A stretch of 64,000 nucleotides of DNA from Ruminococcus sp. 210702-SL.1.03 (GCF_020559915.1 NZ_JAJCLZ010000008.1:1-64000), one strand, 5' to 3'. Positions 46,441 to 54,621 are shown, counted from the stretch's first letter. The notes: a model not told the origin generated them from the letters alone. Program-made: numbers and translations.

Positions 46441-47029
46441 CGGGAATTTCAGCCTTACGGAAGCGCTCGGTCTGCCTGATGTGAAGAAATACGCGCGGTA
46501 TCTGTACAATATGCGCTCGCATTTCCGCACTATTACAGACCATAGACATATGGTGATGCGGCACTGCGTGAAAGCGGGGATACCCCTGCGGGGCATGCTG
46601 CACGACCTCTCAAAATACACGCCCTCGGAATTCATCCCCGGCGTGAAATATTATCAGTGTACGCGCTCGCCGAACGAGGGCGAGAGGGAAGCCTACGGCT
46701 TTTCATACGCGTGGATGCACCACAAGGGCAGAAACCGCCACCATTTTGAATACTGGACAGATTACGACCCGAAAACAAGGCTGATGAGCCCTGTGAAAAT
46801 GCCGCTGAAGTACGTCAAAGAGATGTTTTGCGACAGAGTTGCGGCGAGCAAGATATACAACGGGGAAAACTACACTGATTCCGACGCGCTGGCTTATTTT
46901 ATGAAAGCCAAGGGCAGAAGAGTTATCCACCCCGACACCTCCGCGCTGCTGGAGCACCTGCTGAGAATGTTGGCTGCCAAGGGCGAGGAATACACATTCG
47001 ACTATGTACGCCGACTGAGAAAATACTGA
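46409..47029 (+). CDS. DUF5662 family protein
   Basis: 206 residues, soluble. HRHMVMRHCVKAGIPLRGMLHDLSKYTPSEF and WMHHKGRNRHHFEYW give a cluster of conserved His/Asp residues, like an HD-type metal site; DRVAASKIYNGENYTD is a further family block. I recall this as DUF5662, function unknown, seen in Firmicutes and phages. It overlaps the upstream gene by 32 bases and ends one base before the kinase gene. Confidence 0.75.
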   Translation: MKVILKKRSGNGNFSLTEALGLPDVKKYARYLYNMRSHFRTITDHRHMVMRHCVKAGIPLRGMLHDLSKYTPSEFIPGVKYYQCTRSPNEGEREAYGFSYAWMHHKGRNRHHFEYWTDYDPKTRLMSPVKMPLKYVKEMFCDRVAASKIYNGENYTDSDALAYFMKAKGRRVIHPDTSALLEHLLRMLAAKGEEYTFDYVRRLRKY

Positions 47030-47030
47030 T

Positions 47031-48140
47031 ATGAAGAGATTAACTGATACAGCCGCTGCCGCTGCACTTTGTGCGATGTGCGCGGTTTTTGCGTATAACG
47101 GCGCGGAGATAGCTGTGGCGGCGGTGCTGCTGACCTTTGCGGCTGCGCTTTTTACGGTGTATTTCGATATGCGGTGGGCGGCGCTTGCGGTGAATACCGT
47201 TTACGCGCTAGCCTGCTTTGAGTGCCCCGAGCTTTGTGCAGGGCTGCCCGCGGCTGTGTACGGCATGGCGGCGGCGGGGCAAAAGCTGCCTTTGGCAATA
47301 TCCGCGGCGGCGCTTATGATGAGATTTGCCGACAGCGAATTTTCGGGAGCGGTATTCTGCGCAGTATGCACGGGCATGGCTGTGCTGATAAGCGCGAGGA
47401 CGAGCGCGCTGGAAAAATGCAGCCGAAAGCTTATAGAAACGCGCGATAATTCCGCCGAGCTGAACATTATTCTGGCTGAGAAAAACCGCGCGCTGGCGCT
47501 TTCGCAGGACAGGGAAGTGTACATGGCGACGCTGAAAGAACGCAACCGCATAGCGCGCGAGATACACGACAGCGTGGGGCATATGCTGACGAGGAGCATT
47601 TTGCAGATGGGCGCGCTGACGGTGCTTACGCCCGAGGGCGAGCAGAAGGAGCATTTGAAGCAGATACAGCAGACGCTTGACGGCGCTATGACGAGTATGC
47701 GCAAAAGCGTGCACGATCTGCGCGACGAATCGGTAGACTTGGAGCAGATGGTGCGCTCGGCGGCGGACGCGGCGGCTGAGAGATTTCGCATATCGCTGGA
47801 TTACGACATGGGTTCGGACGCGCCGACGGAGGTAAAGCTGGCGTTTGCGGCAATCGTAAAAGAAGCGCTGACGAACGCGGCGAGGTACAGCGACGGCGAC
47901 GAGGTGCGCATATCGGTGCAGGAGTACCCCGCGTTTTACAGGGTGATGGTTCGTGATAACGGCGCGAACCCTGTGCGGCGCGACATAGAGCCGACGGCGG
48001 GCGCGGCGGGAATGGGCCTTAGCAACATGGCTGACCGTGCGCGCGGACTGGGCGGAAGCATAAACATATCGTCAGACGAAAAAGGATTCAGAATATTTGC
48101 GGCTGTACCGAAGAACAGCAGTATGAAACGGAGAAGCTGA
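47031..48140 (+). CDS. sensor histidine kinase, NarL/LiaS type
   Basis: 369 residues. N-terminal membrane region (about 8-122, some five or six hydrophobic stretches, no large outer domain), coiled linker, then a HisKA_3 dimerisation domain with phospho-accepting His179 in AREIHDSVGH and an HATPase domain with N-box KEALTNAARYS and GMGLSNMADRARGLGG. It would phosphorylate the NarL-type regulator at 49497, from which it is now separated by 1356 bp of foreign-looking DNA. One base separates it from the DUF5662 gene, so it shares that transcript. Confidence 0.9.
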   Translation: MKRLTDTAAAAALCAMCAVFAYNGAEIAVAAVLLTFAAALFTVYFDMRWAALAVNTVYALACFECPELCAGLPAAVYGMAAAGQKLPLAISAAALMMRFADSEFSGAVFCAVCTGMAVLISARTSALEKCSRKLIETRDNSAELNIILAEKNRALALSQDREVYMATLKERNRIAREIHDSVGHMLTRSILQMGALTVLTPEGEQKEHLKQIQQTLDGAMTSMRKSVHDLRDESVDLEQMVRSAADAAAERFRISLDYDMGSDAPTEVKLAFAAIVKEALTNAARYSDGDEVRISVQEYPAFYRVMVRDNGANPVRRDIEPTAGAAGMGLSNMADRARGLGGSINISSDEKGFRIFAAVPKNSSMKRRS

Positions 48141-48264
48141 GGGTATAGGGGATATTGAGGAGAAGTTGGAAGTGGTAAAGGTATAACGCCGCTGAATTTT
48201 AGTATGTCGGGTTGCTTTTTTAGGATTATCATGGTATACTTTTTGTAGAATGGCAGGGCATTAG

Positions 48265-48723
48265 TGCCGGCAGTTTGAAATTCTTGAATCACCGATCAAG
48301 GTTTATAACTTTGAGGTTGAAGATTTCCATACATATTTTGTTGGTAAAAGCGGTATTCTTGTTCATAATGGTAAGAAGTGTACGCCATCAGGAAGTTCAC
48401 AAAATTCAGATGATGTACCGAGAGTTTATCATCCTAGCGATAAGCATGTGCCAGGACATGGTTGGGGTAGTGATAATCCGATTCCGGACATGCAAACAGG
48501 TCAACATTTACTTGATACTGCGTACTCATCGTCATCAAATAAACAATTATATAATATATACGATGATCAAATAATTAAGTTCCAGCCTGATACCGCTACA
48601 GGGTGGCATGCTTATGCGGTCACTAATACAGCTAAAGAGGTGCCAACAGATGTTTTAAAAAATATGTTAAATGACGATTTGATATCAAAGCCTCAATATA
48701 AAAAGTTTTTAAAGAACAAATAG
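48265..48723 (+). pseudogene. orphan polymorphic-toxin tip: HINT C-terminus plus toxin domain
   Basis: An open frame with no start codon (preceded in frame by TAG at 48262). It begins FEILESPIKVYNFEVEDFHTY, FVG...GILVHN, which is the C-terminal block of the HINT autoprocessing domain found before toxin tips in polymorphic toxins. A toxin tip of about 110 residues follows, starting about SDDVPRVYHPSDKHVPGHGWG and ending in KPQYKKFLKNK. The tip is unassigned; its His/Gly-rich start and Lys-rich end would fit a small nuclease. It is AT-rich against neighbours. It is followed by the immunity gene. Either a displaced cassette that recombines into a full-length toxin gene or a remnant. Confidence 0.8.
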
Positions 48724-48771
48724 ATACCTAATATAAACTGTTGTTTGAAGTTTGTATGTGTTTTTATGATT

Positions 48772-48810
48772 ATTTATGATTTCTCAAATTAAAAATGAGA
48801 AATCATAAAT
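48772..48810. repeat. perfect 15-bp inverted repeat between toxin tip and immunity gene
   Basis: ATTTATGATTTCTCA and its exact complement around a 9-nt loop. No T-run on the plus side, so it is not a standard terminator; it may limit read-through or stabilise the immunity message. Confidence 0.7.
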
Positions 48811-48839
48811 ATCTTTAATTAGTATGGAGGTAGGAAACG

Positions 48840-49343
48840 TTGTTTACATTAAAATATGAAGCATTAGAAAAAGGATATGGTTATATACATATTATTGTTA
48901 ATGGACAAGACATTTCCGAATATTCATATAACGGAAATATTTATTATGGTATGTGCAGAATTAGCAAATTGTTAGAGTGGATAAATGATAATTTAAAATA
49001 CATTCTTTCAGATGACCCATTTCCTGTTAAGACTAATGCTAAAACGGGAGCAGATATGTGGCTTTATAGTGATGATTATATTCCTGGAAATTATGAACAT
49101 TCACTGAAGTTCCAAGAAAAAAGACAGAATTGGATTTGGCATCATTCAATTGATTCATGTAAGGATGAGTTTTGTATGCCATTTATTGTGTTTTGTAAAG
49201 TTGGAGATAACATGGAAATCACTTGGAATAATATTGATCATAATTATAAAGATGTGGAATTTAGATATAAGTATGGGGTTTGTTATCTGAATTTAAACGA
49301 TTTTAAATCTGAATTGTATAATTTTATAAAGCGTTTTAATTAA
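48840..49343 (+). CDS. putative immunity protein of the toxin cassette
   Basis: 167 residues from a TTG with GGAGG 9 bases upstream. Soluble, acidic-aromatic, with a central Trp/His segment (WIWHHSIDSC) and then PFIVFCKVGDNMEITWNN and a V-E-F...GVCYLNLNDF pattern, which I associate with a group of toxin-linked immunity proteins, though I cannot name the family. AT-rich coding. Its position right after the toxin tip is the usual toxin-immunity order. It would protect the cell from the cognate toxin of siblings even though the local toxin lacks a start. Confidence 0.7.
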   Translation: MFTLKYEALEKGYGYIHIIVNGQDISEYSYNGNIYYGMCRISKLLEWINDNLKYILSDDPFPVKTNAKTGADMWLYSDDYIPGNYEHSLKFQEKRQNWIWHHSIDSCKDEFCMPFIVFCKVGDNMEITWNNIDHNYKDVEFRYKYGVCYLNLNDFKSELYNFIKRFN

Positions 49344-49350
49344 TAATTGA

Positions 49351-49470
49351 TGCATTGGTGTAAATGGTGAAACTATATCTGCAACACCAAGTCATCCGTT
49401 CTATGTTGACAAGCTTGGCTGGACACTGGCAAGAAGTCTTAAAGCCGGCGATGTACATATCCTTTCATAA
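49351..49470 (+). pseudogene. HINT domain fragment (N-terminal block)
   Basis: An open 39-codon stretch bounded by stop codons that reads GVNGETISATPSHPFYV then GWTLARSLKAGDV. TPxHPF and LKAGD are hallmarks of the front half of HINT domains. It has no start and stops at 49468. The HINT front half thus follows the immunity gene while the back half precedes the toxin: the arrangement of tandem displaced toxin cassettes. 26 bp later the response regulator begins. Confidence 0.8.
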
Positions 49471-49496
49471 TTCCCCACAAAAAAGGAGGCTGAAAA

Positions 49497-50153
49497 ATGC
49501 AGAAAATAAATATAGTGGTAGTCGATGACGATAAGCTCGCGGCTATCTCGCTCAAAACTATAATCGAAAGCACGGGCGGCGGCGAGATAACCGTCGCGGC
49601 GGTGGGCAACAGCGGCGAGGAAGCCATCGAGCTTTACGAGCGCCTGCGCCCCGATGTGCTGCTGATGGATATACGAATGGGCGGCATGAGCGGGCTTGAA
49701 GCGGGCGAATGCATACTTGCCGACCACCCCGCGGCGAAGGTGCTCTACCTCACCACATTTTCCGATGACGATTACATAATCAAAGCCCTCAGCATCGGCG
49801 CAAAGGGCTACATCTTGAAGCAGGATTTCGAGGGCATCGCCCCCGCGCTGAAAGCTGTGATGAACGGCAAAAGCGTGTTCGGCGAGCAGGTGATGAGCCG
49901 TATCCCGCAGTTGATGCAGGGCGGCAGGCGCGCCGAGGCGGGGAGCGGCTTCGATATGTCGGCGGCGGGGCTTGGCGCTACCGAGCAGGAGATGATCCAA
50001 CTGGTCGCCGAGGGGCTGAGCAACCGCGAGATAGCCGCCCAGCTGTACCTCAGCGAGGGCACGGTGCGCAACTATCTGAGCGGCATTTTCGAGAAGCTCG
50101 CCGTGCGCGACAGAACTCAGCTCGCGATATTTTATTACACGCGGGTGGTGTGA
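49497..50153 (+). CDS. NarL/LuxR-type response regulator
   Basis: 218 residues. Receiver domain (about 4-118) with acidic pocket VVDDD, phospho-acceptor Asp58 in LLMDIRMGG, Thr in TTFSDDD and Lys in AKGYILK. LuxR-type helix-turn-helix (about 152-212; EQEMIQLVAEGLSNREIAAQLYLSEGTVRNYLSGIFEKL). Natural partner of the kinase at 47031. GGAGG precedes the ATG. Return to GC-rich coding right after the toxin remnant suggests the two were once adjacent. Confidence 0.93.
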   Translation: MQKINIVVVDDDKLAAISLKTIIESTGGGEITVAAVGNSGEEAIELYERLRPDVLLMDIRMGGMSGLEAGECILADHPAAKVLYLTTFSDDDYIIKALSIGAKGYILKQDFEGIAPALKAVMNGKSVFGEQVMSRIPQLMQGGRRAEAGSGFDMSAAGLGATEQEMIQLVAEGLSNREIAAQLYLSEGTVRNYLSGIFEKLAVRDRTQLAIFYYTRVV

Positions 50154-50159
50154 AAAACA

Positions 50160-50206
50160 AACGGCAGACCCTATCGACTTCGTTCAAAAGGTTTGCCGTT
50201 ATTTTG
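50160..50206 (+). terminator. response regulator terminator
   Basis: AACGGCAGACC/GGTTTGCCGTT (11 bp, one G:U), 19-nt loop, then ATTTTG. Confidence 0.6.
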
Positions 50207-50462
50207 TATTTGATACATCGAAATGCCTGCGGCAGCGCTTCGGTATGTTTATCCCTGCCACAAACCCCATCTGCTGGAGCACGTCTGACATCACCGAAAA
50301 GCCGTCTTTGTAAAATTGCTTTATCCTGCGCGTTTTGTCGGCGATGTTCTTGTAGTCCGGCGGGCACACGAACGTCCAGTCCGCGCCGTCCTTCTCGCAC
50401 TCAGCGTTACCTTTAATTATACCATATTTTTCACCACGATAATATCCGCACTCTGCACAAAC
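50199..50462 (-). pseudogene. possible remnant of a cysteine-rich protein gene
   Basis: A minus-strand frame ending at TAA 50199-50201 reads VCAECGYYRGEKYGII, ECEKDGADWTFVCPPDY, then a helical tail (KTRRIKQFYKDGFSVM, KRCRRHF). Paired cysteines and a sensible composition suggest a small zinc-binding protein, but no start codon with a ribosome site exists in this frame; an ATG upstream is in another frame. It may be a decayed gene, or chance. Confidence 0.35.
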
Positions 50463-50502
50463 CCGCCGCCGCCGATTTGTGCATTTCGGATAGCCTATTT
50501 TA

Positions 50503-50531
50503 TTGCAATATGACGCGAAATATGGTATAAT
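50503..50531 (+). promoter_or_regulatory. promoter of HD-domain gene
   Basis: TTGCAA, 17 bp, TATAAT, 25 bp before the ATG. Confidence 0.75.
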
Positions 50532-50556
50532 GAGGGGTGGAAAGGGGCTGTTTGAG

Positions 50557-51069
50557 ATGGCTTTGAAATTACTGCCCGCCGTGGTCTGCCCGCGCGCTAA
50601 GGCTTTTGAGATAGTGCGGCTCTTCGGCTCGGAGATAATATCCTCTGATGGTATGCAGCTGGAGAAGCAGTTTATCCAGCACGGCAGCGTCAGCGTTTAC
50701 GCTCATTCAGTCGCCGTTGCGGTGATGTGTGTGCGCCTTGCGATGCTGCTGCCGTTCGCCGTAGACCTGCGTGCGCTTGTACGCGGCGCTTTGCTGCATG
50801 ATTATTTTCTGTACGATTGGCATGATGGCGATAAAAGCCACCGTCTGCACGGTTTCCGTCACGCGCGCTTCGCTTTCAATAACGCAAAACGCGATTTTGA
50901 GTTGGGCGAGGTCGAGAAAAACATGATACTTTCGCATATGTTCCCGCTGGGCATAGTGCTGCCGCGCTTCCGCGAAAGCGTTATTCTCTGCGTAGCCGAT
51001 AAGATATGCGCTACCGCCGAAACCTCGGTAGGGTGCTTTGCTAAATTTATCATGTTCGTGAGAATGTGA
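50557..51069 (+). CDS. HD-domain phosphohydrolase-like protein
   Basis: 170 residues. HD superfamily metal motifs: His50 in YAHSVAVA, His81-Asp82 in ALLHDYFLYDWHD, a His in ILSHMFPLG and an Asp in CVADKICA. Hydrolysis of a nucleotide or phosphate ester is expected; substrate unknown. The start at 50557 lies just after the promoter; the longer frame from 50503 would begin inside it. Monocistronic, with terminator at 51091. Confidence 0.8.
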   Translation: MALKLLPAVVCPRAKAFEIVRLFGSEIISSDGMQLEKQFIQHGSVSVYAHSVAVAVMCVRLAMLLPFAVDLRALVRGALLHDYFLYDWHDGDKSHRLHGFRHARFAFNNAKRDFELGEVEKNMILSHMFPLGIVLPRFRESVILCVADKICATAETSVGCFAKFIMFVRM

Positions 51070-51090
51070 AGTTTGTACATAAAAATTCGC

Positions 51091-51116
51091 CGCCCGACGA
51101 ATGTCGGGCGATTTTT
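51091..51116 (+). terminator. HD gene terminator
   Basis: CGCCCGAC/GTCGGGCG stem, tetraloop GAAT, then ATTTTT. Confidence 0.85.
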
Positions 51117-51132
51117 GCATATAAAAATGCGC

Positions 51133-51168
51133 AAAAAGATCCGCCCTCGGCGAACCGAAAGCGGATCA
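51133..51168 (-). terminator. tRNA-Arg terminator
   Basis: GATCCGC/GCGGATC stem with TTTTTG on the minus strand. Confidence 0.75.
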
Positions 51169-51176
51169 TGTCGGAG

Positions 51177-51250
51177 TGCGCTGCAAGGGACTCGAACCCC
51201 TGACCTACTGGTTCGTAGCCAGTCACTCTATCCAGCTGAGCTAGCAACGC
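51177..51250 (-). tRNA. tRNA-Arg (ACG)
   Basis: 74 nt. Acceptor GCGTTGC/GCAGCGC, anticodon stem ACTGG/CCAGT, loop CTACGAA with ACG, T-arm GGGGTTCGAGTCCC. CCA not encoded. The A at the wobble position is normally edited to inosine by TadA. Confidence 0.95.
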
Positions 51251-51268
51251 ATTCATTCAACGTTTAAT

Positions 51269-51297
51269 ATTATATCACAATAAAAATCTCCTGTCAA
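51269..51297 (-). promoter_or_regulatory. tRNA-Arg promoter
   Basis: Minus strand: TTGACA (51292-51297), 17 bp, TATAAT (51269-51274). The -35 box is part of the right arm of the preceding gene's terminator hairpin. Confidence 0.85.
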
Positions 51298-51315
51298 GCA
51301 GTTGACAGGAGATTT
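51279..51315 (-). terminator. terminator of fabD-comEB-rmuC unit
   Basis: Perfect 14-bp stem AAATCTCCTGTCAA / TTGACAGGAGATTT with tetraloop, then TTATT on the minus strand. It overlaps the tRNA-Arg promoter. Confidence 0.8.
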
Positions 51316-51346
51316 CACATTTTTTTAACATTTTAATGATCGCCGT

Positions 51347-51634
51347 TTATTCGCTCTCAAGCATGAAGATGTACGTTTCGGGCTTCGCGCCGTTCTGCAC
51401 CATCACCTGCTTCTCGAGCACCTTGGTCTTGAGGTTCTTCACCCAGTCTTTCTGCGTGCGCATTTTCATGCCTTTGCCCTCTATCCACGCGCGGACGTGC
51501 GCGTTTGAATCGCGGCGGGCAAAGCCTAAATTGTCTGCTTCAAAGCTGCCGTCAGCGCTGAGGTTGGTCAGCGGTTCAGGGTCGGAAAACTGAGTTACGC
51601 TCAGCTTCTGCTTTACTGTGAGTTTGAATTTCAT
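51347..51634 (-). CDS. conserved hypothetical protein
   Basis: 95 residues, soluble and basic (KMRTQKDWVKNLKTKVLEKQ near the middle), preceded by GGAGGAG 5 bases before the ATG. I do not recognise a domain. It begins 17 bp after rmuC and ends just before the operon terminator, so it is a real last gene of that transcript. Confidence 0.65.
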   Translation of the reverse strand: MKFKLTVKQKLSVTQFSDPEPLTNLSADGSFEADNLGFARRDSNAHVRAWIEGKGMKMRTQKDWVKNLKTKVLEKQVMVQNGAKPETYIFMLESE

Positions 51635-51651
51635 GGTAACTCCTCCTTTAT

Positions 51652-52980
51652 TTATTCGCCTGCCGTGACGGCGGGCGCTTCTGTACTGTCTGATGTTTCA
51701 AGTGCTTCGGGCTGGGCTACGTCTTTCAGTCGGCGGTTTATCGCGCGCGTTCTCACGCCTATCAGCTTCTCAAGCTCTTCGTCCGCCTGCCGCAGCCTGT
51801 CGCGCGTTTTGTCGAGCACGTTTTCAAACTGCGAGAATTCTTTCTTCGCCGCCTCAAGCACTTTCCAAACTTCGCCGCTCTTTTTCTGTATTGCCAGCGT
51901 GCGGAAGCCCATCTGCAAGCTGTTCAGCATCGCCGCCATTGTTGATGGCCCTGCGATGTTCACCTTGCAGCGGTTTTGAAGCTGCTCGACAAGCCCCATG
52001 TTCACGACTTCTGCGTACAGCCCCTCGAACGGCAGGAACATTATCGCGAAATCGGTGGTGTATGGCGGGCGTATGTACTTGTCGTGTATGCTCTTCGCGC
52101 AGGAGCGTATCTCGCTTTCAAGCGCCGCGCGCCGCTGCTTTATCTCCGCCGCGTCGCCGCTCTCATACGCCGCCAGCAGGTCGGCATAGCGGTCGCCGGG
52201 GAATTTTGAATCTATCGGCAGATACACGCTGCCGCCGTCCTCCGCGCCGGGCAGCTTCACGGCGAAATCTACGCGTTCCTTGCCGTTCGGCACTACCGCC
52301 GCCTGCTCGGCGTACTGCTCGGGCGCAAGTATCTCTGAAAGTATCGCGCCGAGCTGTATCTCACCCATTATGCCGCGCGTTTTCACGTTTGAGAGCACGT
52401 TTTTGAGGTCTGATACGCCCGAAGCGACGGCTTTCATTTCGCCCAAGCCCTCGTACACCTCCGCGAGCCGCTTGTTCACCGCTTCAAACGACTGCGTTAT
52501 CCTGTCGTCGAGCGTTTTTTGCAGCTTCTCGTTCACCGTGCCGTTTATCTTGTCAAGGCTCTGCTGATTTTCCGTGCGTATTTTTTCGAGCGAGCCGAGC
52601 GTTTCGGCGCGTATCTTATCCAGCTCGGCGGTCATGGCTTTCAGCCGCTCTTCAAGCGCCGCGCTTTGGTTGCGCTGTTCGCTGCGAAGCCCCTCGCCCA
52701 GCGCAGACACGCTCTCGGCTATATTTTTCGGCATATCCGCCCGCAGCCGCGCCATGTTCACGTCAAGCCGCTGAAAGCGGTTCTCCATCGACTCGCGCTG
52801 GCGGTACTGCTCGTCGCGCAGACTGTCGCCCAGCCGCGCCACGCCCTCAGCCGCCGCCTGCGAAACTTCGCTTTTTATCCGCTCGCTCTGCTCTTTCTGA
52901 AAACGGCTCTGCCGCGCTATCAGCAGACCCACTCCCGCGGCCGAAGCCGCCGAGAGCGCGAATGTTACGATCTCTATCAA
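51652..52980 (-). CDS. rmuC: DNA recombination protein RmuC
   Basis: 442 residues. One N-terminal membrane or hydrophobic segment (about 3-20), a long coiled coil (about 25-175, many heptads of Glu/Arg/Leu), then the RmuC nuclease-like domain (about 185-390) with GIMGEIQLGAILSEIL, VDFAVKLPGAEDGGSVYLPIDSKFP and IMFLPFEGLYAEVV. RmuC limits recombination between inverted repeats. It lies between comEB and a small unknown gene on the same strand. Confidence 0.93.
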   Translation of the reverse strand: MIEIVTFALSAASAAGVGLLIARQSRFQKEQSERIKSEVSQAAAEGVARLGDSLRDEQYRQRESMENRFQRLDVNMARLRADMPKNIAESVSALGEGLRSEQRNQSAALEERLKAMTAELDKIRAETLGSLEKIRTENQQSLDKINGTVNEKLQKTLDDRITQSFEAVNKRLAEVYEGLGEMKAVASGVSDLKNVLSNVKTRGIMGEIQLGAILSEILAPEQYAEQAAVVPNGKERVDFAVKLPGAEDGGSVYLPIDSKFPGDRYADLLAAYESGDAAEIKQRRAALESEIRSCAKSIHDKYIRPPYTTDFAIMFLPFEGLYAEVVNMGLVEQLQNRCKVNIAGPSTMAAMLNSLQMGFRTLAIQKKSGEVWKVLEAAKKEFSQFENVLDKTRDRLRQADEELEKLIGVRTRAINRRLKDVAQPEALETSDSTEAPAVTAGE

Positions 52981-52999
52981 TATCCTAAAGCCTCCCGCT

Positions 53000-53476
53000 T
53001 TACAGCTCCAGCGTTATCTCGCGCTCGGTAGGTATGTAGCGCTTGTAGGTCACGCCCACCATGTCGAACATCATCTTGCTCGCCTTAGTGTCGTCAGAGT
53101 CGGCGTATTTGTCGGATAAGTATATCACCTGCGTTATGCCGCTCTGTATTATCGCCTTAGCGCACTCGTTGCAGGGGAACAGCGAAACGTAAAGCCTGCT
53201 GCCTTTCAGCGGCGAGCCGCTGTTTAGTATAGCGTTCAGCTCGGCGTGGCAGACGAAGGGGTACTTTGTCTTTAGCCTGTCGCCGTCGCGCTCCCACGGC
53301 ATATCGTCGTCGCGGCAGCCGGTAGGCATACCGTTGTAGCCGACTGAGAGTATCTTGTTTTCGGGCGAAACTATGCAGGCGCCCACCTGCGTGTTCGAGT
53401 CCTTGCTGCGCTGCGCTGAAAGCAGCGCCACGCCCATAAAGTATTCGTCCCAAGATATGTAATCCTTGCGTTTCAT
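53000..53476 (-). CDS. comEB: dCMP deaminase (ComEB family)
   Basis: 158 residues. Zinc-dependent deaminase signature: His77-Ala-Glu79 in CHAELNAI and Cys102-x-x-Cys105 in FPCNECAKAI. The N-terminus (SWDEYFMGVALLSAQRSKD) and GYNGMPTGCRDDDMPW match dCMP deaminases, which feed dUMP to thymidylate synthesis; the gene is called comEB in Bacillus competence loci, though no competence genes are nearby. GGGAGG before ATG; 35 bp after fabD. Confidence 0.93.
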   Translation of the reverse strand: MKRKDYISWDEYFMGVALLSAQRSKDSNTQVGACIVSPENKILSVGYNGMPTGCRDDDMPWERDGDRLKTKYPFVCHAELNAILNSGSPLKGSRLYVSLFPCNECAKAIIQSGITQVIYLSDKYADSDDTKASKMMFDMVGVTYKRYIPTEREITLEL

Positions 53477-53511
53477 AAATATTCCCTCCCTAGTGTTTGT
53501 ATGCGCCGAGG

Positions 53512-54438
53512 TTATTCGGCAGCCTTGTCGGCAGTTTCGCAGTTCTCGCAGTTGAGAGCCGCGGCGTCCTTAAAGGTCTTTTTCACAAGTCCCGTCAGCA
53601 CCTTTCCGGGGCCGCACTCGATGAATTTGTCAAAGCCCTCCGCGCGGATAGCCGCCAGCTCGTCGGTAAATCTTACGGGCGAAACTATGTGCTTAGCCAG
53701 CAGATCTCTCATATTTGAAAAATCGGTAAGCTCAGCGCCCAGAACGTTTGAGTAGAACTTCATATTCGGCTTCGCGAACTCAAAGCCCTCGCTCTTCGCC
53801 AAAAATTCTTCAGCCGCGGGGCGCATTATCTCGCTGTGGAAAGCCGAAGCTACGTTGAGCTTTACGCACTTCACGCGTTTAGCCGTGCTGGTCTGCTTTA
53901 TCAGCTCGCACGCCGCCGCGCAGGCGCTCTCCTCGCCCGCGATAACGGTCTGTACGGGCGAATTGTAGTTTACGGGCACTACATAGCCCTCGGTCTTTTC
54001 GCAGGCGGCCTCTATCTCGCTCGGCTCAGGGCCTATCACCGCGTACATCGAGCCTTCGCTGTTCTCGGCGGCGGTCTGCATAGCCTGCGCACGGATCTTT
54101 ATCAGCTTGAAAGCGTCGGAGCAGCTGAGCATACCGCTTGCCGCCATGGCAGCGTATTCGCCCAGCGAGTGGCCCGCCGCGCCCTCAAACTTTACGCCCT
54201 TTTCCTTCAGCACTTCAAAAGCGCAGAGCGAGCATGCCATGATGGCGGGCTGAGAGTGGATAGTCTTGTTCAGCTCGGCGGGGTCTTCGGCGAACATTAT
54301 GTCCTCCAGCTTGTAGCCCAGCGCCTCGTCAGCGGCGGCGAAGACTGCCTTAGCGCACTCGTAATTGTCATAAAAGTCCTTAGCCATGCCCGCGTACTGC
54401 GAGCCCTGACCTGAGAATAACACGATATTTTTCGACAT
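53512..54438 (-). CDS. fabD: malonyl-CoA:ACP transacylase
   Basis: 308 residues, normal length. It moves malonyl groups from CoA to ACP for fatty-acid elongation. Catalytic Ser91 in GHSLGEYAA, His201 in AFHSEIM; FSGQGSQYAGM at the front. Unlike the common clostridial order (fabK-fabD-fabG) this gene is on the opposite strand, divergent from the fabH operon, and leads into comEB and rmuC. Confidence 0.96.
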   Translation of the reverse strand: MSKNIVLFSGQGSQYAGMAKDFYDNYECAKAVFAAADEALGYKLEDIMFAEDPAELNKTIHSQPAIMACSLCAFEVLKEKGVKFEGAAGHSLGEYAAMAASGMLSCSDAFKLIKIRAQAMQTAAENSEGSMYAVIGPEPSEIEAACEKTEGYVVPVNYNSPVQTVIAGEESACAAACELIKQTSTAKRVKCVKLNVASAFHSEIMRPAAEEFLAKSEGFEFAKPNMKFYSNVLGAELTDFSNMRDLLAKHIVSPVRFTDELAAIRAEGFDKFIECGPGKVLTGLVKKTFKDAAALNCENCETADKAAE

Positions 54439-54621
54439 GATATTTGATCCTTTCGTTATATAATTGTATTGCCGAAAACGGCATCCGTCGGCATTTTTCT
54501 TTGTGCATATCTGCCGAAGCGGCGCGCGGAAAAATGTCTAACAGTGTTAATTATGTGAATAATGTATATTTGAGCGCCTTTACAGAGCAAAAATTGATAT
54601 AAATATAGAAAAACGAGTCTG

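Noticed and set aside
48275..48574. 99-codon plus-strand frame overlapping the toxin fragment
   Set aside because: A different frame from the HINT/toxin similarity, no ribosome site, composition not protein-like.
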